Shown here in pieces: positions 32,860 to 41,611 of a stretch of 64,000 nt of DNA. The notes below the pieces were generated by a model. The model did no database searches. It saw only the letters and a list, made by a program, of their open reading frames with translations, and had not been told where the DNA came from. The stretch spans positions 1 through 64,000 of the forward strand of contig JALEKG010000059.1 of the NCBI GenBank assembly GCA_022769185.1, given 5' to 3'. The position numbers and the translations under genes were made by a program. This stretch comes from Dorea sp. (lineage in GTDB: Bacteria; Bacillota; Clostridia; Lachnospirales; Lachnospiraceae). Numbering within the stretch: position 1 is the first letter of the stretch; every line of letters begins with the position of its first letter.

Positions 32860-33435
32860 ATGAAAGAATTATTGATTATTGCAATCGGTTCAGCTCTTGT
32901 AAATAACGTTGTACTCAGCCAGTTCCTGGGAATCTGTCCATTCCTTGGTGTTTCCAAAAAGGTTGAGACTGCAGCCGGCATGGGCGGTGCTGTAGTATTT
33001 GTTATTACAATTGCTTCATTTGTAACAGGTTTGATTTATAAGTTCATTTTGACACCGCTGGGATTTGAATATCTCCAGACAATCGTGTTTATTCTGATCA
33101 TTGCAGCATTGGTACAATTCGTAGAAATGTTCCTGAAGAAAGCAATGCCGCCATTATATAATGCATTGGGAGTTTATCTTCCTTTGATCACAACAAACTG
33201 TGCGGTACTTGGTGTTGCACTTACAAATGTGCAGAAGGAATACACAATTCTGGAAGGCGTGATCAATGGTGTTGGAACATCTGTTGGATTCTTGATCGCA
33301 ATTGTGATCATGGCTGGAATTCGTGAAAAAATTGAATACAATGATATTTCAGAATCCTTCCAGGGAACTCCGATCGTTCTGATTACAGCTTGTCTGATGG
33401 CGATTGCGTTCTGTGGATTCTCAGGATTATTATAG
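32860..33435 (+). CDS. rnfA: Rnf complex subunit RnfA
   Basis: 191 aa, six membrane helices, inverted-topology partner of RnfE. The hallmark VNNVVLSQFLGICPFLGVSK is at residues 13-32 and YLPLITTNCAVLGVALTN lies near residue 105; both cysteines are in the positions expected for the intramembrane iron-sulfur cluster. It starts at ATG 32860 behind AGGAGG, 13 bases after rnfE, and ends just before the rnfB RBS. Confidence 0.96.
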   Translation: MKELLIIAIGSALVNNVVLSQFLGICPFLGVSKKVETAAGMGGAVVFVITIASFVTGLIYKFILTPLGFEYLQTIVFILIIAALVQFVEMFLKKAMPPLYNALGVYLPLITTNCAVLGVALTNVQKEYTILEGVINGVGTSVGFLIAIVIMAGIREKIEYNDISESFQGTPIVLITACLMAIAFCGFSGLL

Positions 33436-33448
33436 GAGGAGGCTAACA

Positions 33449-34240
33449 ATGAGTGTTACAGGTATTATTCTTGCTGCGGTAATCGTAGGCGGCACCGGAT
33501 TATTCATTGGTGTGTTCCTCGGGATTGCAGGTAAGAAATTTGCAGTAAAAGTAGATGAAAGAGAAGAAGCCATCCTTGGAGTACTTCCTGGAAACAACTG
33601 TGGTGGTTGTGGATATGCAGGATGTTCTGGTCTCGCTGCCGCTATTGTAAAAGGAGAAGCCGAGGTCGGTGGATGTCCGGTCGGCGGAGCCCCGGTTGCA
33701 GCAAAAGTTGGCGAGATCATGGGAGTTGCTGCAGGAGAGCAGGTTCATCAGGTGGCATTTGTAAAATGTGCAGGAACCTGTGATAAAGCAAAACAGGAAT
33801 ATGAATATCACGGACTGAATGACTGTACGATGATTAATATGATGCAGGATGGCGGACCGAAGGCATGTAATTATGGATGTCTTGGAGAAGGAAGCTGTGT
33901 AAAGGCATGTCCGTTTGATGCGATTCATATTGTAGACGGAATTGCTGTTGTTGATAAAGAAGCATGTAAAGCATGTGGAAAATGTATTGCAGTATGTCCG
34001 AAGAACCTGATCGAACTGGTACCGTATGAGCAGAAACATCTGGTACAGTGCAGTTCCAGAGATAAAGGTAAAACTGTAATGCAGGCATGTTCTGTAGGAT
34101 GTATTGGATGTAAGATGTGTGAAAAAGTCTGCCAGTTTGAAGCCGTTAAGGTAGAAGGTAATGTTGCACATATCGATCCTGAAAAATGTACAAACTGTGG
34201 TGCATGTGCTGAGAAGTGTCCGAAGAAGATTATTCTGTAG
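33449..34240 (+). CDS. rnfB: Rnf complex subunit RnfB (multi-iron-sulfur ferredoxin-like subunit)
   Basis: 263 aa. N-terminal membrane helix (GIILAAVIVGGTGLFIGVFL), then the Fe-S motif NNCGGCGYAGCSG plus a distant cysteine. Further cysteine groups follow in the C-terminal half: CVKACPFDAI with upstream cysteines, CKACGKCIAVCP, CIGCKMCEKVCQ and CTNCGACAEKCP. This is the ferredoxin-facing electron entry site. I chose ATG 33449 behind GGAGGAGG; the frame upstream to 33404 reads back into rnfA and is not used. Last of the rnf genes; a DUF2752 gene follows 16 bases later. Confidence 0.95.
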   Translation: MSVTGIILAAVIVGGTGLFIGVFLGIAGKKFAVKVDEREEAILGVLPGNNCGGCGYAGCSGLAAAIVKGEAEVGGCPVGGAPVAAKVGEIMGVAAGEQVHQVAFVKCAGTCDKAKQEYEYHGLNDCTMINMMQDGGPKACNYGCLGEGSCVKACPFDAIHIVDGIAVVDKEACKACGKCIAVCPKNLIELVPYEQKHLVQCSSRDKGKTVMQACSVGCIGCKMCEKVCQFEAVKVEGNVAHIDPEKCTNCGACAEKCPKKIIL

Positions 34241-34256
34241 GATGAAGGAAAAGAGC

Positions 34257-34727
34257 ATGAAACGTACGTTGAAACAGGTTTTGTGTGATGCTTTCACATT
34301 GATGTGGAAAGATATAAGAGATGCAAAATGGGCGATTATTGTGATAATCGCCTATTTTGTATCTTTGAAAAAATTTTTACACAGTATGTGCCTGATGGTG
34401 TGGCTTACAGGATATCCATGTCCGACTTGTGGTATGACAAGAGCGGCATTTTATCTGATACATCTTGATTTTTCTGGTGCATGGAGCATGCATCCATTTA
34501 TTTTTGTGATTGTAGGGTATCTTTTCATTTTTTGCTGGGAACGTTACATTCTTAGGCGTAAAGCTGGTGAAAAATGGAAGTGGCTCTTGAGCCTTTTGAT
34601 TGCTGCAATGATCCTGTATTATATCTGGAGAATGATCCATTATTTTCCGGGAGAAGCGCCGATGAGCTATTATTACGATAATCTGGCTATGTTAATCCGA
34701 AGATGGCTTGCAGGATTGGGAGGATAA
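34257..34727 (+). CDS. DUF2752 membrane protein
   Basis: 156 aa with three or four hydrophobic segments. The family motif GYPCPTCGMTRA (CPxCGxTRA) is at about residues 54-65, followed by the membrane segment that carries the conserved WSMHPF. DUF2752 proteins have no known function; the CPxCG pair suggests metal or redox chemistry at the membrane face. The start is set at ATG 34257 (AAGGAA six bases upstream); ATG 34242 has no RBS. It follows rnfB by 16 bases and may be cotranscribed with rnf. Confidence 0.75.
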   Translation: MKRTLKQVLCDAFTLMWKDIRDAKWAIIVIIAYFVSLKKFLHSMCLMVWLTGYPCPTCGMTRAAFYLIHLDFSGAWSMHPFIFVIVGYLFIFCWERYILRRKAGEKWKWLLSLLIAAMILYYIWRMIHYFPGEAPMSYYYDNLAMLIRRWLAGLGG

Positions 34728-34756
34728 AGAAGAGATACTGCAGTGTGATGCGGTGA

Positions 34757-34785
34757 TTGCATTAAGAAATATTATGTGATAGAAT
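34757..34785 (+). promoter_or_regulatory. Promoter of the small membrane protein gene
   Basis: TTGCAT (34757-34762), 17-base spacer, TAGAAT (34780-34785) with an upstream TGA making an extended -10; 35 bases before ATG 34820. Confidence 0.65.
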
Positions 34786-34819
34786 AGCAGATAACATTAA
34801 TAAGGAGGACTTGGGTACA

Positions 34820-35197
34820 ATGGATGAAAATAATCATATGGAATCAGAGCAAAGCCAAAGTTATGAATATCAGGACAATTCTAACGAATCTCAGAATCGT
34901 TCAACAGAATACAGGGATAATTTCGACTATAATTCAGGAAATCAGGCGAATCAGCAGCAGGTGATGGATACCAGTCCCTTATCAATGGGAGACTGGATAT
35001 TGACGATCCTGGCTTCTTTTATTCCGTGTGCAGGAATTATCCTGTATTTTTTCTGGGCATTTAACAAGAATGGAAATGTAAACCGCAGAAATTTCTGCCG
35101 TGCACAGCTGATTATTATGGGAGCAATACTTATTATCTATATTGTATTTCTTGCAATTTTTGGTATTGCTATTATAGGTGAAGTATCCCATTATTAA
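34820..35197 (+). CDS. Small membrane protein with Asn/Gln/Ser-rich N-terminus
   Basis: 125 aa. Residues 1-~55 are hydrophilic and rich in Asn, Gln, Ser, Glu and Tyr (low complexity, probably disordered). Two membrane helices follow, ILTILASFIPCAGIILYFFW and LIIMGAILIIYIVFLAIFGI, separated by a short polar loop with NVNRRNFCRA. The two-helix hairpin layout resembles CD225/dispanin-like or TM2-like small bacterial proteins, but I cannot assign it. It starts at ATG 34820, with AAGGAGG eleven bases upstream; TTG 34811 is too close to that site. It has its own promoter and a terminator after it. Confidence 0.65.
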   Translation: MDENNHMESEQSQSYEYQDNSNESQNRSTEYRDNFDYNSGNQANQQQVMDTSPLSMGDWILTILASFIPCAGIILYFFWAFNKNGNVNRRNFCRAQLIIMGAILIIYIVFLAIFGIAIIGEVSHY

Positions 35198-35217
35198 AAA
35201 ACACCGTTTTTATAGAG

Positions 35218-35276
35218 AAAAGGGCTTGCAACAAAATGATAAGCTGCTATTACATTTTGCTGCAAGCTCTTTTTTC
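35218..35276. terminator. Bidirectional terminator between convergent genes
   Basis: A long stem (about 35220-35238 with 35253-35271) with one A-C mismatch and one G-U pair, ~14-nt loop. Flanked by an A-run on the left and T6 on the right, so usable from both sides (small membrane protein gene and apbE). Confidence 0.8.
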
Positions 35277-35291
35277 GTCCCTTGCAAAATA

Positions 35292-36272
35292 TTATTTTGG
35301 GAAATTATCAGAGTAGTGAATTTCGTTATCATTTGTAATAAAAATTGCATCTGTATCATCCAGCTGGTTGATTAATTCCATACCTTTTTCATATCCCAAA
35401 AGAAAGCAGGTAGTACTGAGTGCATCCGCTGTCAGTGAGGAGTCTGTAATGATGGAAACACTGTAAAGAGAATTCTCACAGGGATAACCGGTTTTTGGAT
35501 CCAATATGTGATGATAAAGTTTCCCATCCTGTTGAAAATAGCGCTGATAGATACCTGAAGTTACAACAGACTGATCGGAAATCTTCACGGATGTAATAGG
35601 TTCTCCACTTTCATCAAATGGCTTTTGTATGCCGATGTTGTAATCGGAACCATCGAGCTTCGTCCCAAGTGCCAGAACATTTCCTCCAAGATTGATCAGT
35701 GCATGTTTCACTCCTTCTTCGTTTAGATACTCTTTTAACTGGTCAGCAATGAATCCTTTGGCAAGTGCACCTACATCGATGCCGGCTTCCGGATCGGTAA
35801 GTCTTACCGTATTGCCTTCAATGATGATGCTGTGATAATCGACATGACTTACAGCATCTGCAATAGTATCTTCCGATGGAACAGCAGGGTGTTCGGATTT
35901 GAAATCCCAAAGCGTAGAAACCGGTGAGATAGTGATATCGAAAGCACCGTCTGACAGTTCACTGTAGTAGATGCCGGTTTCAATTAATGTGAGCGTTTCT
36001 GCGGAAACTTCTACAGGATTTCCTTTGGCATTATTAATTTTCGATATTTCGCTGTCTTCGATTCGATTAGAGAACATGGTGTCATATTTCTGGCATAGTT
36101 CTTTACAGCCTTCCAGGACTTCTTCGTCTACAGAATCTAAGATCTGGATTTTGATGACCGTGTCAAATAAAGTATCGGTATAGGTGAGATCTTGCCTTTT
36201 ATCAGCAAAGGAACAACCTGACAGAAAAAGTACCGTGGCGGTAAGAAGTGCAGTAATTCGTTGATGTTTCAT
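35292..36272 (-). CDS. apbE: FAD:protein FMN transferase, lipoprotein form
   Basis: 326 aa. Transfers FMN from FAD to threonine in S/T-G-A-T motifs of proteins such as RnfG and RnfD, on the outer face of the membrane. Residues 1-~19 are a lipoprotein signal with lipobox LSGC. Domain features: TDTLFDTVIKIQI near the N-terminus, AGIDVGALAKGFIADQ (FAD binding), NLGGNVLALG, PFDESGEP and DPKTGYP, ending with TADALSTTCFLLG. The true start is the ATG complementary to 36270-36272 with AAGAGG upstream; the frame extends to 36461 but that part is non-coding and opposes a divergent gene. A promoter lies at 36324-36351. Located ~1 kb from rnfB, which fits a role in Rnf maturation. Confidence 0.93.
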   Translation of the reverse strand: MKHQRITALLTATVLFLSGCSFADKRQDLTYTDTLFDTVIKIQILDSVDEEVLEGCKELCQKYDTMFSNRIEDSEISKINNAKGNPVEVSAETLTLIETGIYYSELSDGAFDITISPVSTLWDFKSEHPAVPSEDTIADAVSHVDYHSIIIEGNTVRLTDPEAGIDVGALAKGFIADQLKEYLNEEGVKHALINLGGNVLALGTKLDGSDYNIGIQKPFDESGEPITSVKISDQSVVTSGIYQRYFQQDGKLYHHILDPKTGYPCENSLYSVSIITDSSLTADALSTTCFLLGYEKGMELINQLDDTDAIFITNDNEIHYSDNFPK

Positions 36273-36323
36273 ATACAGTACCTCTTGTGAATAAAATTTA
36301 CTTATTGATTTTTGCACAAGCAT

Positions 36324-36351
36324 ATTATAACATGAAACAGAGGATATGCAA
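36324..36351 (-). promoter_or_regulatory. Promoter of apbE (minus strand)
   Basis: On the minus strand, TTGCAT (complement of 36346-36351), 16-base spacer, TATAAT (complement of 36324-36329), about 50 bases before the apbE start. Confidence 0.65.
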
Positions 36352-36391
36352 CCGGGCATAACTAAGGTAAAAAAAGAGGTACAGGGAGTGT

Positions 36392-36763
36392 ATGGATAGT
36401 AAATTGAAAAAGAATGACTGGATTCTGATACTGGGGATCGTCTGTATCGCAGCTCTGACACTATTCGTTCATGAATGGAAAGGGGAAAATGGAGTTGGAG
36501 TGGTTACAATTAAGGTAAACGGGAAGATTACGGGAAGATATAGCCTGGAAGAAAATCAAGAGATTGAAATTAACGATGGATCTAATCTTTTGAAGATTAA
36601 GGATGGAGAAGCAGATATGATCTCGGCTGATTGTCCGGATAAGCTGTGTGTTCATCAGAAAGCAATCTCAAAAGATGGCGAAAGTATTATCTGTCTCCCC
36701 AATCAAGTTGTGGTGGAGATAGAAAGCAGCGAGTCCAGTGAGTATGACGCTGTAACAAATTAG
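36392..36763 (+). CDS. NusG domain II-containing protein
   Basis: 123 aa. One N-terminal membrane helix (DWILILGIVCIAALTLFVHE), then an extracytoplasmic beta domain of the NusG_II family, with ADCPDKLCVHQKAISKDGES and IICLPNQVVVEI. The CPDxxCVxxG-like pair plus a third cysteine in ICLPN is the family's hallmark. Its exact role is unknown; it commonly sits beside Gx-family membrane proteins and ApbE in flavin-based electron-transfer gene clusters. It starts at ATG 36392 (GGGAG just upstream), divergent from apbE and nine bases from the next gene. Confidence 0.88.
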   Translation: MDSKLKKNDWILILGIVCIAALTLFVHEWKGENGVGVVTIKVNGKITGRYSLEENQEIEINDGSNLLKIKDGEADMISADCPDKLCVHQKAISKDGESIICLPNQVVVEIESSESSEYDAVTN

Positions 36764-36772
36764 GAGGACATC

Positions 36773-37264
36773 ATGAAAAGCAGAGTGGCATATTTTGGTG
36801 TTTTTACAGCCCTGGCATTAATCTTTAGTTATATAGAGACGCTAATTCCGATTAATCTGGGAATCCCTGGGGTAAAATTGGGATTGGCAAATTTGATAAT
36901 TGTGATTGCGTTATATAAGATCCGTCTGCCGGAAGTATATCTGCTATCAGTAGTCAGAGTACTTCTTTCCGGATTGATCTTTGGAAATTATTTCAGTATT
37001 ATCTATAGTCTTGCTGGAGGGTTATTAAGCCTTACAGTAATGGTATTATTGAAGCAGATGGGAAGCTTTAGTGTTATGGGAATCAGTGTAGCAGGCGGAG
37101 TTTGTCACAATATCGGGCAGATGATCGTAGCAATGCTTGTTGTTGAGACGTTCAGTGTGGCGTATTATTTTCCGGTACTTTTGATTGCAGGGCTTCTGAC
37201 AGGGTTTCTGATCGGCATTCTGGCGAATGGGATGTTAAAAAGACTTGTAAATGTATATTTTTAG
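36773..37264 (+). CDS. Gx transporter family membrane protein
   Basis: 163 aa with five or six membrane helices. Recognised by the start VAYFGVFTALALIFSYIETL and the motif PGVKLGLANLIIVIALYK, typical of the family annotated as Gx transporter or heptaprenyl diphosphate synthase component I. Later blocks AGGLLSLTVMVLLKQMGSFS and AGGVCHNIGQMIVAMLVVET are ECF S-component-like. The transported substrate is not known; in related electron-transfer clusters a flavin- or quinone-related role has been suggested. It starts at ATG 36773 behind AGGAGG, nine bases after the NusG-II gene; ruvA follows after nine bases. Confidence 0.82.
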   Translation: MKSRVAYFGVFTALALIFSYIETLIPINLGIPGVKLGLANLIIVIALYKIRLPEVYLLSVVRVLLSGLIFGNYFSIIYSLAGGLLSLTVMVLLKQMGSFSVMGISVAGGVCHNIGQMIVAMLVVETFSVAYYFPVLLIAGLLTGFLIGILANGMLKRLVNVYF

Positions 37265-37272
37265 GAGGAGTT

Positions 37273-37893
37273 ATGATTTCATATATAAGGGGAACTCTTG
37301 CTGTAATGGAAGAGGATAAAGTCATTGTTGATGTTGGAGGAGTCGGATACGGGATCTATATGTCCGGTCGTGCTATGGGTATGCTGCCTTCTGTTGGCTG
37401 TGAAGTAAAGATTCATACTTATCTGCATGTGAAGGAAGATATCATGCAGCTGTATGGATTCCTGACGAGAGACGAGCTTGCGGTATTTCGACTGCTGATC
37501 GGTGTCAGCGGAATCGGGCCGAAAGGCGGTCTGGGGATCTTGTCTGCACTGAGTCCGGATGATCTGAGATTTGCAGTTGCTTCCAATGATATAAAAGCAA
37601 TTCAGGCAGCGCCGGGAATTGGAAAGAAAACAGCGGAAAAGCTGATTCTGGAACTGAAAGATAAGCTGAAACTGGAGGATGCACTGGAGCATATTTCTGG
37701 AAATGATGTAGCTTATGCGGCAGAAGTGCCGAGTGCGAATTATGCTGAAGTACAAAGTGAGGCGGTTCAGGCGCTGGTTGCGTTAGGATATGGAAATACA
37801 GAAGCATTAAGAGCGGTAAAACAGGTGGAATTAACAGAGGATACAGGAGTAGAAGAAGTATTAAAGCAGGCGCTGAAAAAGATGATGTTTTAG
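37273..37893 (+). CDS. ruvA: Holliday junction branch migration protein RuvA
   Basis: 206 aa. Tetrameric junction-binding protein that loads RuvB. N-terminal OB domain (MISYIRGTLAVMEEDKVIVD, HVKEDIMQLYGF), two helix-hairpin-helix motifs (LIGVSGIGPKGGLGILSALS; IKAIQAAPGIGKKTAEKLIL) and the C-terminal RuvB-binding domain III (SEAVQALVALGYGNTEALRA). Standard length. It starts at ATG 37273 behind TTAGGAGG, with the Gx-family stop just upstream. ruvB follows after 18 bases. Confidence 0.97.
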   Translation: MISYIRGTLAVMEEDKVIVDVGGVGYGIYMSGRAMGMLPSVGCEVKIHTYLHVKEDIMQLYGFLTRDELAVFRLLIGVSGIGPKGGLGILSALSPDDLRFAVASNDIKAIQAAPGIGKKTAEKLILELKDKLKLEDALEHISGNDVAYAAEVPSANYAEVQSEAVQALVALGYGNTEALRAVKQVELTEDTGVEEVLKQALKKMMF

Positions 37894-37911
37894 TGCGGGG
37901 TGAAGGAATAC

Positions 37912-38913
37912 ATGAGCAGGAGAATTATTACAACAGAAAATCTGGAAGAAGACAGTAAAATAGAGAATCATTTAAGACCGCAGCTCTTGAAAGATTATAT
38001 TGGGCAGGAAAAAGCAAAGGAAACGCTGAAGATTTATATTGAGGCAGCCAAAGCAAGAAAGGAAGCACTGGATCATGTCCTTTTCTATGGGCCTCCGGGG
38101 CTTGGAAAAACGACTCTTGCCGGAATTATTGCAAATGAGATGAATGTGAATATTAAAATTACTTCAGGGCCTGCGATCGAGAAACCGGGAGAAATGGCGG
38201 CAATCTTAAATAATCTTCAGGAGGGGGATGTCCTTTTTGTAGATGAGATCCACCGGCTGAACCGGCAGGTGGAAGAAGTTTTGTATCCGGCAATGGAAGA
38301 TTATGCGATTGATATTATGATTGGAAAAGGTGCGAGCGCCAGATCTATCCGGCTGGATCTTCCCAAATTTACATTAGTAGGAGCAACAACCCGTGCCGGA
38401 ATGTTGACGGCACCGCTTCGTGATCGTTTTGGTGTGGTAAATCGTCTGGAATTTTATACGATTGAGGAATTGAAGACGATTATTTTGAGATCCGCCAAAG
38501 TACTGGAAGTAGGAATTGACGAAAAGGGGGCGTATGCTCTGGCAAGAAGATCCAGAGGAACGCCGCGGTTGGCCAACCGTCTGCTCAAGCGTGTGCGTGA
38601 TTTTGCGCAGGTGAAATATGATGGATACATTACAGAAGAAGTAGCAAATTTTGCACTGGATCTCCTGGATGTAGATAAAGAAGGACTGGATCAGACTGAC
38701 CGTGGCCTGCTCCTTACTATGATAGAAAAATTCCAGGGAGGTCCTGTCGGACTTGAGACCCTTGCGGCTGCAATTGGAGAGGATTCGGGTACAATTGAAG
38801 ATGTGTATGAACCATATCTTCTGAAAAACGGATTTATCCAGAGAACCCCGAGAGGCAGGGTGGTAACAGACCTTACATATACGCATCTTGGGATCACGAG
38901 GGCGGAACAGTAA
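37912..38913 (+). CDS. ruvB: Holliday junction branch migration helicase RuvB
   Basis: 333 aa. AAA+ motor that drives branch migration with RuvA. Walker A is [16 protein letters not shown], Walker B is [17 protein letters not shown], and the sensor/arginine-finger region [20 protein letters not shown] is present; the C-terminal winged-helix ends with [21 protein letters not shown] chose ATG 37912 (AAGGAA just upstream); GTG 37900 in frame would add four residues. Cotranscribed with ruvA. Confidence 0.97.
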   Translation: MSRRIITTENLEEDSKIENHLRPQLLKDYIGQEKAKETLKIYIEAAKARKEALDHVLFYGPPGLGKTTLAGIIANEMNVNIKITSGPAIEKPGEMAAILNNLQEGDVLFVDEIHRLNRQVEEVLYPAMEDYAIDIMIGKGASARSIRLDLPKFTLVGATTRAGMLTAPLRDRFGVVNRLEFYTIEELKTIILRSAKVLEVGIDEKGAYALARRSRGTPRLANRLLKRVRDFAQVKYDGYITEEVANFALDLLDVDKEGLDQTDRGLLLTMIEKFQGGPVGLETLAAAIGEDSGTIEDVYEPYLLKNGFIQRTPRGRVVTDLTYTHLGITRAEQ

Positions 38914-38944
38914 TGTATTTTCATATGAAAATGAAGAAAAATAG

Positions 38945-38973
38945 TTGGTTTTTGTACAAGTTTAGTTTATAAT
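38945..38973 (+). promoter_or_regulatory. Promoter of zapA
   Basis: TTGGTT (38945-38950), 17-base spacer, TATAAT (38968-38973), 38 bases before ATG 39011. Confidence 0.6.
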
Positions 38974-39010
38974 AGTTAACAGAAATAATGAAAGTTCGAG
39001 GAGGCTTCTT

Positions 39011-39424
39011 ATGGCATCATCAAAAAACTATACGGAAGTATTAATAGGAGGCAAGGTATTTACTTTAAGCGGATTTGAAAGTGAAGATTATCTGCAGAAA
39101 GTATCTACCTATCTGAATCACAAGATAGAGGAGTGCAGCAATAGCGAAGGTTACCGTAAGCAGAGTGCTGAGACGAGAAGTATCCTGCTTGCGCTGAATA
39201 TTGCGGATGATTACTTCAAGGCAAAGAAGCAGGGTGGCACTTTAGAAAGTGATATAGAAGCAAAAGATAAAGAAATGTATGATCTGAAGCATGAATTGAT
39301 CTCCGTTCAGATTAAACTGGAAAATGCGGAGAAAGCGATGGATAAGCTGAAAGAAGAGAACAAGGAGCTGCAGATGAAGATCGTACAGCTGGAAACGGAG
39401 ATAAAGAATAATCATAAAAAATAG
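39011..39424 (+). CDS. zapA: Cell division protein ZapA
   Basis: 137 aa. Stabilises FtsZ filaments. N-terminal ZapA globular domain: VLIGGKVFTLSGFESEDYLQ, then STYLNHKIEECSNSEGYRKQ and ILLALNIADDYFKAK. From about residue 65 to the end it is a long charged coiled coil (heptad pattern ELISVQIKLENAEKAMDKLK). It starts at ATG 39011 with GAGGAGG upstream. Single-gene transcript between its own promoter and a hairpin terminator. Confidence 0.9.
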   Translation: MASSKNYTEVLIGGKVFTLSGFESEDYLQKVSTYLNHKIEECSNSEGYRKQSAETRSILLALNIADDYFKAKKQGGTLESDIEAKDKEMYDLKHELISVQIKLENAEKAMDKLKEENKELQMKIVQLETEIKNNHKK

Positions 39425-39446
39425 GCTGTCTTTAGACAGCCTTTTC
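39423..39446 (+). terminator. Terminator after zapA
   Basis: AGGCTGTC (39423-39430), TTTA loop, GACAGCCT (39435-39442), then TTT. Confidence 0.8.
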
Positions 39447-39470
39447 AATTATATGGAAAGGTATAGTAAT

Positions 39471-41603
39471 ATGGGGAGAATGATAGAGATACTGGCACCG
39501 GCCGGTTCATATGAAAGCTTAAAGGCAGCAATCTGTGCCGGAGCAGATGCTGTATATCTTGGGGGCTCCAGATTCGGGGCAAGAGCATTTGCGAAAAATC
39601 TGGAAGAAAATGATCTTCTGGATGCTATTGATTATGTTCATCTTCATGGAAGGAAGGTCTATTTGACAGTAAATACATTGTTGAAGGATAGCGAACTGGG
39701 AGAACTGTATGAGTATCTGCTGCCATATTATCAGAGAGGACTGGATGGGGTGATCGTGCAGGATACAGGAGTTTTACTGTGTATCAGGAAATGGTTTCCT
39801 GATCTTCCGGTACATGCTAGTACACAGATGACAGTAACGAATACCTATGGAGCTACTTTGTTAAAAAAATATGGAGTTACCCGTGTCGTTCCGGCAAGAG
39901 AGCTTTCTCTTTCAGAAATTTGTGACATGAAGCAAAACACCGGGCTCGAGATGGAATGTTTTGTACATGGGGCATTGTGTTACTGTTATTCGGGGCAGTG
40001 CCTTTTGAGCAGTATGATCGGTGGAAGAAGTGGCAACAGAGGACAGTGTGCGCAGCCGTGCCGTCTGCCATATCGTGTGGAAGGAAGAAAACCGGCAGAT
40101 ATGATGAGTCTTAAGGATCTTTGTACAATTGATCTGATCCCGGAACTGATAGAAGCAGGAGTTGATTCATTTAAGATAGAAGGAAGGATGAAACAGCCGG
40201 ATTATGTGTATACGGTAGTCAGGATGTATCGAAAGTATGCAGACATGTATCTGCAAAAAGGGAAAAAAGGATATTCTGTTTCCAGAGAAGACAGAGAAGA
40301 ACTGTTAAATGCGTATCAGAGAAGAGGTTATACGGAAGGATATTATCATCAACATAATGGAAAAGATATGATATCGTTTCAGAGACCGAAGGCAGATCAA
40401 AAAGAGGAAAGTGCATTTCAGGAGAAAAAAATGCAAGAAAAAATTAATGGGAAATTAATACTTTCTGTTCAGCAACGTGCTAAACTGTTATTAAACTATG
40501 CGGATCTGCAGATTGAATGTGAAGGTGAGATCGTGCAGGAAGCCAGGCGCCAGCCATTGGATGAAGTCAGAGTGGAAAAACAGATGAGAAAGACAGGGAA
40601 CACAGATTTTTCATTTGACAGGCTGGAGGTTCAGATGGATGGAAATGTATTTCTTCCGATGCAGGCACTGAATGAACTTCGAAGAGAGGGAATCCAGATA
40701 CTTACAGAAGAGATTCTGAAGAAATATCGCAGAGAGCCAGTGACAACGCCTTTGGCTGATGAGATTGGAATTTCCTGCGAACATTTATTAAAAAAACCAT
40801 ATCTTGCAGTGCTGGTGCAGAAGAAAGAACAGTTGGAGGCAGCAATGCAATCTTCAGCTGTTTCATGTGTATATATAGATAGTCTTCTGGGGATGGAGCC
40901 TGAGATATGTGAAAAAATCCGCCAGGAAGAGAATTCGACTGTGAAATATTATCTTGCAATGCCATATATTTTTAGGGACCAGGCGATTTCACAATTCCAG
41001 GTACATTTTCCAGAGCTTACTTCTGCGTATGATGGAATGCTGGTGCGGAATCTGGAGGAGATCTCCTGGCTGGAAGAACAGGGGTATAAGAAGGAGATTC
41101 GGTCAGACTATAATGTATATACATGGAATCAGTCTGCAAAAGCGTTTCTAAGCGAGATAGGAATCCGTCAGTATACAGCGCCGGTAGAATTGAATGACCG
41201 TGAACTTTGTACGTTGGGAATCCAGGGAGGATGTTTGATCGTATATGGCTATCAGCCTGTAATGGTTACCGCCGGATGTGTTCAGAAAAACAGCAGGGGA
41301 TGTGATCATAAAGAGGAATTCCTTTTTCTGAATGACAGATATCAGAAAAAGTTAGCGGTTAAAAAATGTTGCAGATACTGTTATAATGTAATTTATAATT
41401 CGGCGCCGTTATTTCTTGCGGACAAAGCAGGAGAAATCCGGAAACTCAGTCCTGCAGAAGTAAGATTGGATTTCTGTACTGAAAATTATGAGACGACAGA
41501 AGAAATGATTGTCCTGTATGAAAAGGCGTTCATAGATGAGGAAGAAGTGTCTGTCCCCGAGATGGAATATACCAGAGGACATTTTAAAAGAGGAGTAAAG
41601 TAG
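39471..41603 (+). CDS. U32 family peptidase-like protein (RlhA/YdcP type)
   Basis: 710 aa. N-terminal U32 domain with ILAPAGSYESLKAAICAGAD, YLGGSRFGARAFAKN, and the U32 signature region MECFVHGALCYCYSGQCLLS followed by NRGQCAQPCRLPY, which in homologues binds an iron-sulfur cluster. The middle/C-terminal part (~380-470) resembles the DUF3656 insert found in E. coli RlhA, an enzyme for 23S rRNA C2501 hydroxylation. A late cysteine cluster (RGCDHKEEF and KCCRYCYNVIY) may add cluster ligands. I chose ATG 39471 (GGAAAGG nine bases upstream); ATG 39453 and 39480 are alternatives. rRNA modification is the best guess; collagenase activity is unlikely. Confidence 0.82.
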   Translation: MGRMIEILAPAGSYESLKAAICAGADAVYLGGSRFGARAFAKNLEENDLLDAIDYVHLHGRKVYLTVNTLLKDSELGELYEYLLPYYQRGLDGVIVQDTGVLLCIRKWFPDLPVHASTQMTVTNTYGATLLKKYGVTRVVPARELSLSEICDMKQNTGLEMECFVHGALCYCYSGQCLLSSMIGGRSGNRGQCAQPCRLPYRVEGRKPADMMSLKDLCTIDLIPELIEAGVDSFKIEGRMKQPDYVYTVVRMYRKYADMYLQKGKKGYSVSREDREELLNAYQRRGYTEGYYHQHNGKDMISFQRPKADQKEESAFQEKKMQEKINGKLILSVQQRAKLLLNYADLQIECEGEIVQEARRQPLDEVRVEKQMRKTGNTDFSFDRLEVQMDGNVFLPMQALNELRREGIQILTEEILKKYRREPVTTPLADEIGISCEHLLKKPYLAVLVQKKEQLEAAMQSSAVSCVYIDSLLGMEPEICEKIRQEENSTVKYYLAMPYIFRDQAISQFQVHFPELTSAYDGMLVRNLEEISWLEEQGYKKEIRSDYNVYTWNQSAKAFLSEIGIRQYTAPVELNDRELCTLGIQGGCLIVYGYQPVMVTAGCVQKNSRGCDHKEEFLFLNDRYQKKLAVKKCCRYCYNVIYNSAPLFLADKAGEIRKLSPAEVRLDFCTENYETTEEMIVLYEKAFIDEEEVSVPEMEYTRGHFKRGVK

Positions 41604-41611
41604 GTGAAGAT

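Noticed and set aside
36273..36461. A 63-residue N-terminal extension of ApbE
   Set aside because: It would read through a good promoter and across the start of the divergent NusG-II gene; the lipoprotein signal begins exactly at the ATG complementary to 36272.
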